Translations under genes and position numbers: made by a program
Part shown: one piece after another, positions 1 to 9,957 of the stretch
How the letters are laid out: the number at the start of each line of letters is the position of its first letter
How positions within the stretch are numbered: position 1 is the first letter of the stretch
Assembly: GCA_016718505.1 (NCBI GenBank)
Contig: JADKDE010000004.1
Coordinates: 62,001 to 126,000 of the forward strand
DNA length: 64,000 bases
Source of the DNA: Saprospiraceae bacterium
Lineage (GTDB): Bacteria; Bacteroidota; Bacteroidia; Chitinophagales; Saprospiraceae
Direction of reading: 5' to 3'
Notes under the pieces: generated by a model
What the model saw: only the letters and a program-made list of their open reading frames with translations
What the model was told of the DNA's origin: nothing
Database searches by the model: none

Positions 1-1179
1 TTGTGCAGCCTCTTTCAACAATATTGCGCTTTTAACTTTTAAACCGCTGTCATCTATTAATTTTTTTGCAATATCAGCATTGGTACCTTGCAACCTTACG
101 ATGATCGGTACATTGATATTCCCCATATTTTTATAGGCATCAACAACCCCTTGAGCAACGCGATCACAACGAACGATACCTCCAAAAATATTGATCAATA
201 TGGCTTTAACATTGGGGTCTTTTAGAATAATTCTAAACGCTTGTTCCACTCTTTCAGCATCAGCCGTACCTCCAACATCCAAGAAATTAGCAGGCTCTCC
301 TCCAGATAGCTTTATGATGTCCATGGTAGCCATAGCGAGGCCAGCACCATTAACCATACAGCCTACGTTACCGTCCAGTTTTACATAATTCAAATCAAAT
401 TCTTTTGCCTCTACCTCTGTTGGATCTTCTTCGTCGGTATCGCGCATCGCTTCTAAATCTGCGTGTCGATAAAGCGCGTTGTCATCAATAGAAACTTTAC
501 TGTCCACTGCGATTATTCGGTCATCTCCAGTTTTTAGGCATGGATTTATCTCAAATAAAGAGGCATCTGAACTAACAAATGCTTTGTATAATTGGGCGAT
601 AAATTTTACCATTTCGGCATAAGCTTTGCCACTCAATCCAAGATTGAAAGCTATCTTTCGACATTGAAAAGCCTGTATTCCAGCCAATGGATCGATATAT
701 TCTTTATGCACTAGGTGGGGTGTCTTTTCAGCCACCGCTTCGATATCCATTCCGCCTTCTGTACTGTATATAATTACATTTCTTCGCGTTTCTCTGTCCA
801 TAAGTATCGAAACATAAAACTCCTTGTTAGCATCGAAATCTGGTGCATAACAATCTTCTGCTATCAATACTTTTTTGACCAGTTTTCCAGGTCCTTCCAT
901 GCTACCAGGAGTTTGGGGTGTCTTTAACATCATGCCCAAAATATTGCCAGCATAAGTCCTTAAGTCAGCTTCGTTTTTGGCCAATTTTACACCACCGCCT
1001 TTACCCCTTCCACCAGCATGTATCTGAGCTTTAACTACGCAATATTCGGTATTTGTCTCTTCTTTCAATCGTTGGTATGCTGATTCAGCTTCGCCAACAG
1101 TGGTAGCCACATATCCTCTTTGGATGGCAACACCCATACTACTTAATAACTCTTTACCTTGATACTCGTGGAGATTCAT
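1..1179 (-). CDS. sucC: Succinyl-CoA ligase (ADP-forming) beta subunit, 3' end cut by window
   Basis: The beta subunit of succinyl-CoA synthetase carries the ATP-grasp nucleotide-binding domain and couples succinyl-CoA cleavage to nucleotide phosphorylation in the TCA cycle. Reading from the ATG at 1177-1179 the protein begins MNLHEYQGKELLSSMGVA, the classic SucC start. The frame stays open for 393 codons to base 1, where it reads AILLKEAAQ. The family is about 390-400 residues, so only a few C-terminal residues are missing. The partner sucD lies at 54398-55276, so the two subunits are not in one operon here. A TAnnTTTG-like element lies about 30 bases upstream of the start, just after the stop of the preceding protease gene. 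The family call is firm. Confidence 0.95.
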   Translation of the reverse strand, partial: MNLHEYQGKELLSSMGVAIQRGYVATTVGEAESAYQRLKEETNTEYCVVKAQIHAGGRGKGGGVKLAKNEADLRTYAGNILGMMLKTPQTPGSMEGPGKLVKKVLIAEDCYAPDFDANKEFYVSILMDRETRRNVIIYSTEGGMDIEAVAEKTPHLVHKEYIDPLAGIQAFQCRKIAFNLGLSGKAYAEMVKFIAQLYKAFVSSDASLFEINPCLKTGDDRIIAVDSKVSIDDNALYRHADLEAMRDTDEEDPTEVEAKEFDLNYVKLDGNVGCMVNGAGLAMATMDIIKLSGGEPANFLDVGGTADAERVEQAFRIILKDPNVKAILINIFGGIVRCDRVAQGVVDAYKNMGNINVPIIVRLQGTNADIAKKLIDDSGLKVKSAILLKEAAQ

Positions 1180-1206
1180 TGTTTATTTATTTTTTTTAAA
1201 AGCGAA

Positions 1207-1214
1207 CAAAATTA
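1207..1214 (-). promoter_or_regulatory. Possible -7 element upstream of sucC
   Basis: On the minus strand this octamer reads TAATTTTG, matching the Bacteroidota -7 consensus TAnnTTTG, and ends about 28 bases before the sucC ATG. I saw no convincing TTG/TTTG -33 element at the usual 17-23 base spacing, so this is tentative. Confidence 0.3.
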
Positions 1215-1223
1215 AACTTATTA

Positions 1224-2687
1224 TCAGAGTTTAATAATTTTTTTTGAAATATATTGGTTTCCAATTTTGATACGAACGATGTTCATGCCCGTTTCGAGGG
1301 GTAAATTCAGCTCTGAAATGGAATATTCAGGATTAAAAATATCGATCGATTTTTCACCTAATTTTATCCCTAGGGGGTTGAATAATTCCACCAAAACTGA
1401 AGTATTTTTAATATTAAAAAACTCAATGGATATCGACTTTTGCCCTGTGGTTAAGGATGGAAATATATTGATGTCAAGGTCATTTACGATATTACTGCCA
1501 GCACCCAAAGTATTGGTATTAAACCTGATAACACCTGTGGAAGAATTGCAAAATGAGAAATTATTTAGCGCTGTTACTGTATAATAATATCTCCTACTGG
1601 GGAGTAATTTTTTTATAACAACTGAAGTATCTTGGGTGAATAAGATGGTATCAAAAGTGATAAAATCTGAAAATTTGCTCAACCTGAGATAATATTTGGA
1701 TGCATTCGGAACCTTTGTCCACTGGATGGCAAAAGAATCAGGATTCACTGACCCATTCAAAATGGGATTAACGGCAGCGATGGATATCGTATCGAGCTCG
1801 TAAGGTGGTTCAAATGTTGACATCCCCGCTTTTGCAAAAAGCAAATTATTTTTCATCGCGTTGACTTGCCCAGTTGAAAAAATCGTAGCACAAACATCGT
1901 CTGAATATGACATAAAATTCTTGCCATCAACTTTGAATGTCCTACCATTCGGATCCCTGTATGTGGTCGCACTTTGCATCCCAGTGGAACAATTCCATCT
2001 GAAACTCAAATAGTCAGGTGGCGTGTCGCAAAATAGATCAGCCGCCGTCGTACAATTGCTAGAGTCAGCCTTTTCTACTTCATGTCCATTGATGGTAGCT
2101 GGTGTAGGGTTTGAGGTATTGATAGTTGTTCCCTCCCAGCCATTGAAAGTATGAGGTAGCGATAATGCGTGACCCATTTCATGAGACCAAGTGCTATTGC
2201 CAGAGCCCAGACAATTTTTGCCAAGAGCCATATTATAGCTATTGATATAGGCATATCCACAAGCACCTTTTGGATTTTTTACGATATAACAATTCATAGT
2301 TCTTGGCACATTATTAGCTGAGAACATTTCTTGCCCTTTAGAATAGGTATCGTGATCGTACCAACGGGAGCTATTGATATAATGCCAATCGCCTCTTACA
2401 TAAAATTGAATTTTGTATGGTTCATAATCTGCATTCAACCTACAAAGTGAATTCATCACATTTTGAGGTTCATAATATCCATTACCTTCATCATCCCCAA
2501 CGATATGGATTGTAAGTGGCACATAAATAATTGTGTCGGCTCTAAATTCTAACCGCAAATCGCTTTGGCGCAGTGCTTTATATTCAGCAAATGGAATATT
2601 GGGTGTAGCGCAAATATCAGGTGTTTGACCGAAACCTTGAGATATTACTAGTTGCCAAAAGATGAAAACTGGAATTAATTTTTTCAA
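1224..2687 (-). CDS. Secreted M43-type (pappalysin-like) zinc metalloprotease with T9SS sorting domain
   Basis: A probable exported metzincin protease of 487 residues. The order is signal peptide (about 1-20, ending near FGQ), a catalytic domain, one fibronectin-like region (about 300-390) and a type A sorting domain in the last 80 residues ending in basic KKIIKL. The zinc motif HEMGHALSLPH places ligands at H169, H173 and H179 with catalytic E170; a downstream FCDTPPDY and an FMSYSDD Met-turn fit family M43. The start is a TTG at 2685-2687, because no ATG precedes the signal peptide. That TTG lies one base after the stop of the upstream paralogue, which suggests translational coupling. Substrate unknown; secretion by the T9SS is inferred from the C-terminus. 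Confidence 0.88.
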   Translation of the reverse strand: MKKLIPVFIFWQLVISQGFGQTPDICATPNIPFAEYKALRQSDLRLEFRADTIIYVPLTIHIVGDDEGNGYYEPQNVMNSLCRLNADYEPYKIQFYVRGDWHYINSSRWYDHDTYSKGQEMFSANNVPRTMNCYIVKNPKGACGYAYINSYNMALGKNCLGSGNSTWSHEMGHALSLPHTFNGWEGTTINTSNPTPATINGHEVEKADSSNCTTAADLFCDTPPDYLSFRWNCSTGMQSATTYRDPNGRTFKVDGKNFMSYSDDVCATIFSTGQVNAMKNNLLFAKAGMSTFEPPYELDTISIAAVNPILNGSVNPDSFAIQWTKVPNASKYYLRLSKFSDFITFDTILFTQDTSVVIKKLLPSRRYYYTVTALNNFSFCNSSTGVIRFNTNTLGAGSNIVNDLDINIFPSLTTGQKSISIEFFNIKNTSVLVELFNPLGIKLGEKSIDIFNPEYSISELNLPLETGMNIVRIKIGNQYISKKIIKL

Positions 2688-2688
2688 T

Positions 2689-4253
2689 TTATTGTAAAAT
2701 TAATTTTTTCGTAATGATACCTTCGGTTGTATTGATATTCAAAAAGTATAAACCCTTAGCCATGTTGTCTGAGGGTATCAATATTTTGTCATCCCCTTTA
2801 TTGAAAAATTGATTGGCTCTTTCAAAAACCTTTACACCAGCTGCATTTATCATGCTGATATTTCCTTGGAAATTCGCAAGATTGTTCATCCAAATTTCAA
2901 TGCTTTTTCCTTGTGAAATGGGGTTGGGAACGATGTCCATATAACTGATCTCTTCGATTTGAGATACAGAATTTACAATACCTGTTTTGAATCGCTGGAT
3001 AGGACTAGAAACTACATCAAAGTAAGCTTCATTATAAGGAGTAACTCTCCATCTATAATCGGGTCTATTGGCTAGTAAATTTCTTAATCTAAGAAATGGA
3101 TTTTTGGTGGTATAAACTTTGTAATCCACGTCCATAGAAGAAGATCTAGAGACCTCTACTACATAAAAGCCAGCATTTGGAACTGGATCCCAACGCAAAG
3201 TAATGTCATTATAAGGATCTACCAATTCTTGATTGATAGGAAATACCAAATTAGGTGCGGTGGAAATGGTATTTGTATTTGGCGTTCTTCTGTAAGTTCG
3301 TAAATAGTTTCTTCTTGATGAATTGTAATCAGCTACTTTCAAAGCGCTTTGGTCATATGTGAAGATATATGAAGAACAACCAATAAAATATCCCATCATA
3401 TTATTTTCTTGTGGGTCAATTCTCACACCTGCTGGGTCATTTACTACTGTGGTGAATTCTGAACAAACCAGTCCATCCAAAACCAAAATTATAATCTGGA
3501 GGGGTATCACAAATTCTGTCTCCAGCCTCTGTTGGCCTCTGAAGTGCCAGTACAGTTGAAGCCCATTCCGCCATTCACTCTTTCGTTAGGTACACCGCCT
3601 GGAGAAAGTGCTGTAACAGTGGTGCCATGTGTTGCTTGATCCCAAGGTTCAAAATCCCACCCTCTGAATGTATGAGGAAGGGAGAAAAAATGCCCTAATT
3701 CATGAGATAAGGTGCCTGAATACTTATTGATTTGATCGATTTTAACCACCAAATAATCGTACGTAGGGGAATAATACCCTAAAGTCGTGCCTATGCTTGA
3801 TGTGCTCGGAGGCGTTGCAGTTTTAGAAACAAATACATTAATACAATTGCCTTTTTTGAGGCGATTCATTGAATCTACACTCACAGAAGATTCTGGGGTG
3901 TTGTAAATTCTTGTGCTGTTTACATAATAAAATGTTGAATCCCTTAAATAAAAAATTGCCCCCATTTTTACATAATCTTTATACAATTGGTTCATTTGCT
4001 CGATGACCTTGTATTCACTCGCTCTTCCAACACCATTGTTATCACCCACCAAATGAATGGCAATCGGGATATAGATAGGAGCTCTCTGTTGTAGCGGATT
4101 CCGAGCCAGAAATTCCATATTTTCGGTTTGCCTTTTGTCTAATTCTTCAAGATCGTGGGTCCCACAGATGATCTTCGCTTGGGCGTGGATCTCGCTAAAA
4201 AGTGGTAAAATGCAGAATATTGCTATAAAAGTTTGGATAAGTCTATTTTTCAT
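2689..4253 (-). pseudogene. Second M43-type secreted metalloprotease, frameshifted twice as given
   Basis: A paralogue of the downstream protease, split into two open frames (3507-4253 and 2689-3510). The first part has a signal peptide and HELGHFFSLPH (H184, E185, H188, H194). The second carries a PENNMM-like Met-turn region, a fibronectin-like stretch and a type A sorting domain. Between them the third frame, on the minus strand at about 3468-3523, encodes GDRICDTPPDYNFGFGWTG, exactly the expected M43 segment. An unbroken protein is recovered by dropping one base near 3524 and one from the AAA at 3465-3467. So two one-base insertions about 57 bases apart break the gene, by sequencing error or real decay. 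It probably forms one transcript with the intact protease after it. Confidence 0.82.
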
Positions 4254-4446
4254 GCCAAATAAAAGTATAAAATATTGTTAATAGGGTGAAATGTATTGTG
4301 TCTAACCGTGTAAATATAAAAAATCTTAATTAAAAGTCCTCAATAATGATCTATTTTTAATATATTAATGTTAAATTTACTTAAAATCGAAACTATTATT
4401 ACGTACCTTTCGTCTTTAAATTTTTAATCAATAAACTAAAGATTTG

Positions 4447-5115
4447 ATGAATTTGAATATCTCCAAAAATCTTATATTCAGATACGTTTTTTTTGTAATC
4501 GCTGCTTTGAGTGCTACTAATTTGCATGCACAGGTAATTGATACCAGTATCATCCAATTCAGTGGTTTGATCGTCACAGAAGAGCGCAAAAATCTGGTAC
4601 CCGTGCCATATACCACCATAGTGGTAAGGGGGACTTCAAGAGCAACCTACGCATCAGCCGATGGATTCTTTACCATCGTCGCTAAAAAAGGCGAGGTATT
4701 GGATTTTTCGTGTGTTGGTTTCAAGGATGCTTCCTACAGAATACCCGACACCATACGAAGCCAGTTTTATACCATGTATCAATACATGACTCGGGACGTA
4801 ATAAATCTACCAGTAACAGTGATTTATGCGCTACCTAGCAAACATTATTTTAAAGATGATTTTCTAGCCATGGAGGTGCACAATGAACTCCAATCGATAG
4901 CGGAGCGAAACCTTTCGGCTGAAAATATGGAAAGGGTTAATAAGGGTCTAAAAACCGATGGGGGAGAAGCTTCCAACCTCACCATGCGACAAAAAACCGA
5001 TTCCTACTATTATTACGGTCAGCAAAAGCCACAGCAGATATTTAATATATTCGCGTGGAAAGATTTCTTCCAAGCTTGGAAGGAAGGAAAATTCAAGAAA
5101 AAGAAATCGCAATAG
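4447..5115 (+). CDS. Exported CarboxypepD-reg-like domain protein
   Basis: A 222-residue protein with an N-terminal signal peptide (hydrophobic core FRYVFFVIAAL, likely cleavage after LHA). It carries one beta-sandwich domain of the carboxypeptidase D regulatory-like/CarbopepD type (about residues 35-115, with GTSRATYASADGFFTIVAKKG). A charged, Tyr-rich C-terminal half ends in KKKKSQ. In this phylum the domain often sits at the front of outer-membrane receptors, but no barrel follows here, so it is probably a periplasmic protein of unknown function. I chose the ATG at 4447 over the TTG one codon earlier. It is convergent with the PQQ-propeller gene, and a shared hairpin lies between them. Confidence 0.7.
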   Translation: MNLNISKNLIFRYVFFVIAALSATNLHAQVIDTSIIQFSGLIVTEERKNLVPVPYTTIVVRGTSRATYASADGFFTIVAKKGEVLDFSCVGFKDASYRIPDTIRSQFYTMYQYMTRDVINLPVTVIYALPSKHYFKDDFLAMEVHNELQSIAERNLSAENMERVNKGLKTDGGEASNLTMRQKTDSYYYYGQQKPQQIFNIFAWKDFFQAWKEGKFKKKKSQ

Positions 5116-5255
5116 TGATACCGATATGTGAATTATTCGGTTCTTACGCTAAAGATTTGACTTCAATTACACCTTAGCCCTCACCATATTCTGAGTGAAA
5201 ACAAACGCTAACACAAGGTATTCACAATTTATTATTTTCCCAATGTAGAAAATCA

Positions 5256-5290
5256 AAAAAGCCCAAAGAACTTAGTGCTTTGGGCTTTTT
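5256..5290. terminator. Bidirectional rho-independent terminator
   Basis: A perfect 13-base inverted repeat, AAAAAGCCCAAAG at 5256-5268 with CTTTGGGCTTTTT at 5278-5290 and a 9-base loop. It sits between two convergent genes and gives a T-run on either strand. Its right arm ends two bases before the stop codon of the minus-strand gene. Confidence 0.88.
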
Positions 5291-5291
5291 G

Positions 5292-6596
5292 TTACTTAAG
5301 TGGGTTCTTCATGCAATAGGCTCTAGTGCCGTCGTGAGCATATAGGTAGCCAGTGCTAGGGTCTAAAATTACACCTTCATTGCTCCAAGTAAATTTATCG
5401 CCAGGATAAAGCCATGCTGACGGATTGGCCCATTCACCTAGTTTATTCCCCGTAACTATGTCGATTGCGTATATTTTATCATCAGAAAAATACGCAATTC
5501 CATCATACTGATTAAGCTCGTCTATCTGTCCCATTGGGAAGGTTAGCCTATATCTCAAAGCACCATTTGTGGCATCAAGGCAATAGAAACCTTCTCCATT
5601 TGTTTTAAACAAAAAATAATTGCCATAATGCGTACATGAACTGATGGCATTGTCTTCGTATTTTATCTCAAACTCCCATTTAACCTCACCCGTAAGTGGA
5701 TCCAAGGCGTGTACTTTCCTTTGAGATGTAATGATGGCCAAACCATTGACCAAGGATGTGTGAAATCCCATAACAGCATGATTCATTGTGTCAAGATTGC
5801 GACTTTCCCACTCAGGTTGTTTTGTTCGAAGATTCAAACCCAAAGCCCTGACCCTTCCGTAAGTTTTTATAAAATTATACTCGGGTAAACCATATGTAAG
5901 TATTGTGTCCCCATTATTTTTAATTGCGAAGGTTCCAATCGATATCGCCCACGGTCGAAATAGGTCTTCTTTTTTGTGCCGTGTATAAAGGTGTTCAAAA
6001 TTACCATTTTCGAAATTTATTTTAATTATGGAAACCGAATCAAAATCAGTTTGTTCCCACTTGGTCTCAGTTGTATAAATGTAAGGTCCAATTAAATTAA
6101 ACCCTCCTATCAACTGCCAATCTGCTACTGATTTTATGCAAAGCCTTGTCTTTTTTTGTTTTAAATCAATAATTTCGATCCTATTTTTTGCTTTAACTAT
6201 AGCTTCATCTCCTTCAATTCGCAACACAGTATGTGGTACATTTAGTGGATCTTCAATACATTCAGGTATATATCTCCAGATCAGTTCACCTGTGTATTTA
6301 TTTCGTAAATAGAATATTTCTCTATCTGAACTATTCTCAAATTTTGAGGACAGTAGCACATAGTCTCCCACTATTCTTGGGGGGATACCTAATGGTCTTT
6401 GGGTCGTATCCATCAGAGTTAGTGGTTTACTCCATATTAGATTTTTCAATAATGGCGTAGTATCACAATATTTTCGCCCATAGAACACGTGTTCGCATGG
6501 CTCTTTGATAGGAGGAGGAGTTGGCATAGGCGTGGGCTTATCACAAGCTACCCCAAGGATGATGATAAAGCAATATAGGATATTCATTGTTTTCAT
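5292..6596 (-). CDS. PQQ-binding-like beta-propeller lipoprotein
   Basis: A 434-residue protein with a lipoprotein signal (hydrophobic stretch ending LGVAC at about residue 18) followed by a Pro-rich linker (CDKPTPMPTPPP). The rest is a set of beta-propeller blades of the PQQ/outer-membrane-assembly type, seen as recurring units such as ALDPLTGEVKWEFEI, CLDATNGALRYRL, AIDIVTGNKLGEW and YRGELIW-like blocks. It is likely tethered in the periplasm or outer membrane and binds other proteins or a ligand; no catalytic site is visible. It stands alone between a convergent gene and a large surface-protein gene, with about 190 bases upstream. Confidence 0.78.
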   Translation of the reverse strand: MKTMNILYCFIIILGVACDKPTPMPTPPPIKEPCEHVFYGRKYCDTTPLLKNLIWSKPLTLMDTTQRPLGIPPRIVGDYVLLSSKFENSSDREIFYLRNKYTGELIWRYIPECIEDPLNVPHTVLRIEGDEAIVKAKNRIEIIDLKQKKTRLCIKSVADWQLIGGFNLIGPYIYTTETKWEQTDFDSVSIIKINFENGNFEHLYTRHKKEDLFRPWAISIGTFAIKNNGDTILTYGLPEYNFIKTYGRVRALGLNLRTKQPEWESRNLDTMNHAVMGFHTSLVNGLAIITSQRKVHALDPLTGEVKWEFEIKYEDNAISSCTHYGNYFLFKTNGEGFYCLDATNGALRYRLTFPMGQIDELNQYDGIAYFSDDKIYAIDIVTGNKLGEWANPSAWLYPGDKFTWSNEGVILDPSTGYLYAHDGTRAYCMKNPLK

Positions 6597-6787
6597 ATTA
6601 CAAAATTACGGAAAATATGAATATGCTTGAAATTGCATTCATAAACGAGTATTTTGTCTAAAGATATGATTAATAGTCCTCAACAAGGTTCCATAATTAT
6701 TAAGTGTTAGATGAAAAAAAATCAGTTTTAATTTCTTGGGTTATAAAAAACACCTAGGAATTTCTCAATCAACTTATTAATAATTCA

Positions 6788-9637
6788 TCATCTTATAATA
6801 AGTTTTCGCCACAACTCTAGAGCGCCATCTATATCACCTACTTTTACGGCCAGAAAATTTAAATTGAGTAAGTCTCTGTTTCCTTTGGGGATAAAGATTT
6901 GACGCTTTATATCCCACGGGTTTGTGATTTCTTTGACGGATTTCATATCTAAAAATAACCAGCTATCGCTTTTGTTGAATTGGTTTTGGACACGCAAAAG
7001 GACCTTTTTCAATTCCACCAAATCGCTTACCGTGATCACTTGATCATTATTTATATCCGCTGCCAAATATTGAAGAGGGTTCGTGAATCTTTCTGAACCA
7101 AGGATATGTTTTTGCATAAGCAACACATCTTGGACTGAGATTCCATAAAGGATACTATCGTTACTGGTTGCACCAAGGGTATATTCTAGATCCAATTTGT
7201 TTTTTGGAAACAAAAAATTACCATTTTGGACTGTAGTGGTAACAAGAATAGAGTTGTTATGTATTCTCCTCATTGTGATATTTGATAAGCCTTCAGTGGA
7301 GTTTTCAACTTTCCCGCTAAACATTCGGCTTTGGATTTCTCTACACGAAAAGTAAACGGAAAGATTGTCTATATCCCAGGCCGACACACTAGACCTTACG
7401 CCAGCTGGGCAATATGGAAGCAACTCAATCCTAAATAAAGTAGAATCTGAAACGACAAACAAACTATCGTCATATAGGTCGTATTTCTCTTTGGTCCAAT
7501 CTCGGGTCGTAGGAATCTCTCTTTTTTCAAATGCCAGAACATTATTTTTGTAGATACGAATACCGTACTTTGTAGGATAGTTATTGTCCGCTGTCAATCC
7601 ACCAATCCAACTAAAACGAGTGGGTGCTTTTTGATGAAATATGATATGGTTCAATGAAATTCGCCCTTGATCATTTGGATTTAACAAAACTTCAAAAGTG
7701 ATGGGAGTTACGTCTGGAGTTTCATAATTGCACGAAGTAGAAGCGCTTACACACATCGTGACAGTACTATTTTGGCCTTCGGTGCAAGAATGTTTGTTCA
7801 TTTGCGGGTTGGTTCTGAAAACATTAGACGCTTGGATAGAACCACAATCCAATTGACTTATATATCTCGGGGTAAATTCATCGTAAACCATACTATTTGC
7901 AAGGACCATGGCATCGCAATTTTCAAAATCATAAATGATATTCTGATTGCAAGGTAGTATGGTATATGTAATAATGCTGTCGCAACCATTGACTGTTAGA
8001 AAATTAAAAACATATTCCCCAGGCTGACTGTAATTTTGGCCATTAATTACTAAAGGAATGGTGTCGCAAAGTGAAAGGGTTTTCTTGATATCGAACGCTG
8101 TACCTTTATTTACCTTTATTCTTAATATGCTGTCGCAACCGTTTTGATTTTGTAATGTCTGAAAATATTCACCAGGGCTGGTGTATTCAATTCCATTGAC
8201 TAATGCTATTTCTCCTTGGCAAATCTGAAAATTTAGGGTACCGCTAGATTTTTTAAGTATGTTCACAGAAATTGTCAAAATACTGTCACAACCGAGTGCA
8301 TTTACAAAATTTTGTGTATAAATCCCTGAGGAATTGTAGAAGATACCATTTACAATAATGGAGTCGCCTTCACATTTTGCGACGTGGATGCTATCAAAGG
8401 TAGGCCTTAGCTCATTAATCTTTATGGTTAAAATACTATCACAACCAACTGAATTTACAAATTTTTGGGTAAAGACTCCTGTTGTATGATAATAAATATT
8501 ATTCACCAATACGGAATCCCTATCACATTTTCCAAACTGGAGAGTATCAGCTGTAGGATTCAATCTTATGATTTTTATATTCAAAGTGCTATCACATCCA
8601 AAAACAGATTGGAAGTTTTGTGTATAATCACCAGGCAGCTTATAAATGGTATCGTTGACGACCACAGAATCACCTGGACAAATGGAAAAAGTTTGATTCG
8701 AAGATATACCAATGCAATTGACTACATTAAATTGAAATTCTCTACGAATAGCTCCTATTTGTAATCCATTCCTATACTCTTTGGCGCAGACTGCTACCAA
8801 GAACTGTCCTAATGTATTGGGCACTCCAGAGAATTGTCCTGAATTAGAATTGATTTTAACTTGTGGCGAACCCCCCATTGGATTTGTCACTGAATAAATA
8901 CTTGAAAATGTAACATCTGGATAAGGAGGAGGACAATTAAATGGATCTGGTGTTACACCATCGCATGCATTTGGACTGCCAGGAACTGTGGATCCTACGG
9001 GGCCTCCAGCATGGTATGGAACACAAAACTCATAGACTAAAGAGTCGCCGTCTATGTCAGTGGCAGAATGATCAAAATTTAGGGGTTTTTGATTGCATAC
9101 TAAAATCGGAGGAAACTTATTAAAAGAAGGGCTATTATTGCATGTAGATATAGCATTGCCCTTAATCTCCACATCCAAAGCAAAACCCATCACTCCTGGA
9201 GTTATAATATTTGATATTGTGGTGTTTCGACAACATCTTTGGTAAACTATTCGATAGGTGCTTTGACTCCAAGGCAAAGTAACATTAAAATTATAGGTTG
9301 CTTTTTCGATTCGAATATTGGGCGGAATGACCACACATGGATCTCCGTAGCTTACGAATCCAATGTCGGTTGGTGGGGCTGTTTTAGTTTCTAAATAAGA
9401 CCAAATAGAACTAGAAGGCTGTTTTTCAAAAACTCCAAATCTAGCTGGAAAATCGAAAGCAGCACCATTACCAATATCGTCCCTATAGATGGTATATGTA
9501 ACCGTGAACCTAGAGGTCTTTAAAACTGAATCCGTTGCAATACACTTGTAAGTAGCTTCACCTCCAATAATATGAGTACCAAAAGCAGAATTAGAAAATA
9601 GCAAGAATAGGAATAGCACTTTGTATAAGCAGTTCAT
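6788..9637 (-). CDS. Large secreted Cys-repeat protein with dockerin-like C-terminus
   Basis: A surface or extracellular protein of 949 residues from the ATG at 9637. A TTG seven codons earlier is also open, but the ATG gives the cleaner signal peptide, MNCLYKVLFLFLLFSNSAFG. An N-terminal region of about 300 residues (THIIGGEATYKC, later ATDIDGDSLVYEFCVP) precedes four to five repeats of about 45 residues at roughly 319-552. Each repeat has the pattern C-x-GDS-x-x-VNG-x-x-Y-x-x-x-G-x-Y ending GCDSI. A carbohydrate-binding-like sandwich follows, then a dockerin-like calcium motif (about 819-875, ADINNDQVITVSDL). Unlike its neighbours I see no clear T9SS sorting domain; the protein stops soon after VGDIDG. 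Function unknown. Confidence 0.72.
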   Translation of the reverse strand: MNCLYKVLFLFLLFSNSAFGTHIIGGEATYKCIATDSVLKTSRFTVTYTIYRDDIGNGAAFDFPARFGVFEKQPSSSIWSYLETKTAPPTDIGFVSYGDPCVVIPPNIRIEKATYNFNVTLPWSQSTYRIVYQRCCRNTTISNIITPGVMGFALDVEIKGNAISTCNNSPSFNKFPPILVCNQKPLNFDHSATDIDGDSLVYEFCVPYHAGGPVGSTVPGSPNACDGVTPDPFNCPPPYPDVTFSSIYSVTNPMGGSPQVKINSNSGQFSGVPNTLGQFLVAVCAKEYRNGLQIGAIRREFQFNVVNCIGISSNQTFSICPGDSVVVNDTIYKLPGDYTQNFQSVFGCDSTLNIKIIRLNPTADTLQFGKCDRDSVLVNNIYYHTTGVFTQKFVNSVGCDSILTIKINELRPTFDSIHVAKCEGDSIIVNGIFYNSSGIYTQNFVNALGCDSILTISVNILKKSSGTLNFQICQGEIALVNGIEYTSPGEYFQTLQNQNGCDSILRIKVNKGTAFDIKKTLSLCDTIPLVINGQNYSQPGEYVFNFLTVNGCDSIITYTILPCNQNIIYDFENCDAMVLANSMVYDEFTPRYISQLDCGSIQASNVFRTNPQMNKHSCTEGQNSTVTMCVSASTSCNYETPDVTPITFEVLLNPNDQGRISLNHIIFHQKAPTRFSWIGGLTADNNYPTKYGIRIYKNNVLAFEKREIPTTRDWTKEKYDLYDDSLFVVSDSTLFRIELLPYCPAGVRSSVSAWDIDNLSVYFSCREIQSRMFSGKVENSTEGLSNITMRRIHNNSILVTTTVQNGNFLFPKNKLDLEYTLGATSNDSILYGISVQDVLLMQKHILGSERFTNPLQYLAADINNDQVITVSDLVELKKVLLRVQNQFNKSDSWLFLDMKSVKEITNPWDIKRQIFIPKGNRDLLNLNFLAVKVGDIDGALELWRKLIIR

Positions 9638-9886
9638 AACAATTATTTTAATGCACAAAAATATAAAAAATTAATATATATTATTTGTAAATATGAAAAT
9701 AAATATCAACATTTTTTAAAATTGGCAATGTGGTGACTGGTTATTCTCGAAAATCAAGTAAATAATTGGGTGAAAGCCAATGTGGGTTGTTGGTTACATT
9801 GATAAGGAAAAGAAGAAATTGTGCGAATTTAGGCGTTTTCACCGAGCAAGGGAATAATATTGCGGAGATTAACACCAGTAATCTGA

Positions 9887-9957
9887 GCATAATTTGCGGA
9901 GAATATTTTTATTTGCAGATAATAAATGGTATATTTGTCGCATAATTTGCGGAGAAT
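9887..9957 (+). repeat. Direct repeats at the start of a Fic gene, candidate operators
   Basis: An 18-base sequence, GCATAATTTGCGGAGAAT, occurs perfectly at 9887-9904 and 9940-9957. A shorter copy (TTGCGGAGA) lies at 9860-9868 and a diverged one (ATTTGCAGATAAT) at 9911-9923. The second perfect copy overlaps the preferred ATG (9956) and follows a TATATTTG -7 element. The encoded Fic protein ends in a winged-helix-like segment, so autoregulation is a reasonable inference. Confidence 0.6.
9930..9937 (+). promoter_or_regulatory. Possible -7 promoter element of the first Fic gene
   Basis: TATATTTG matches TAnnTTTG. It would start transcription near 9944, inside the second repeat copy and only about 12 bases before the ATG at 9956. 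The nearest TTTG upstream (9912-9915) is only 14 bases away, so the -33 element is unclear. Confidence 0.4.
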
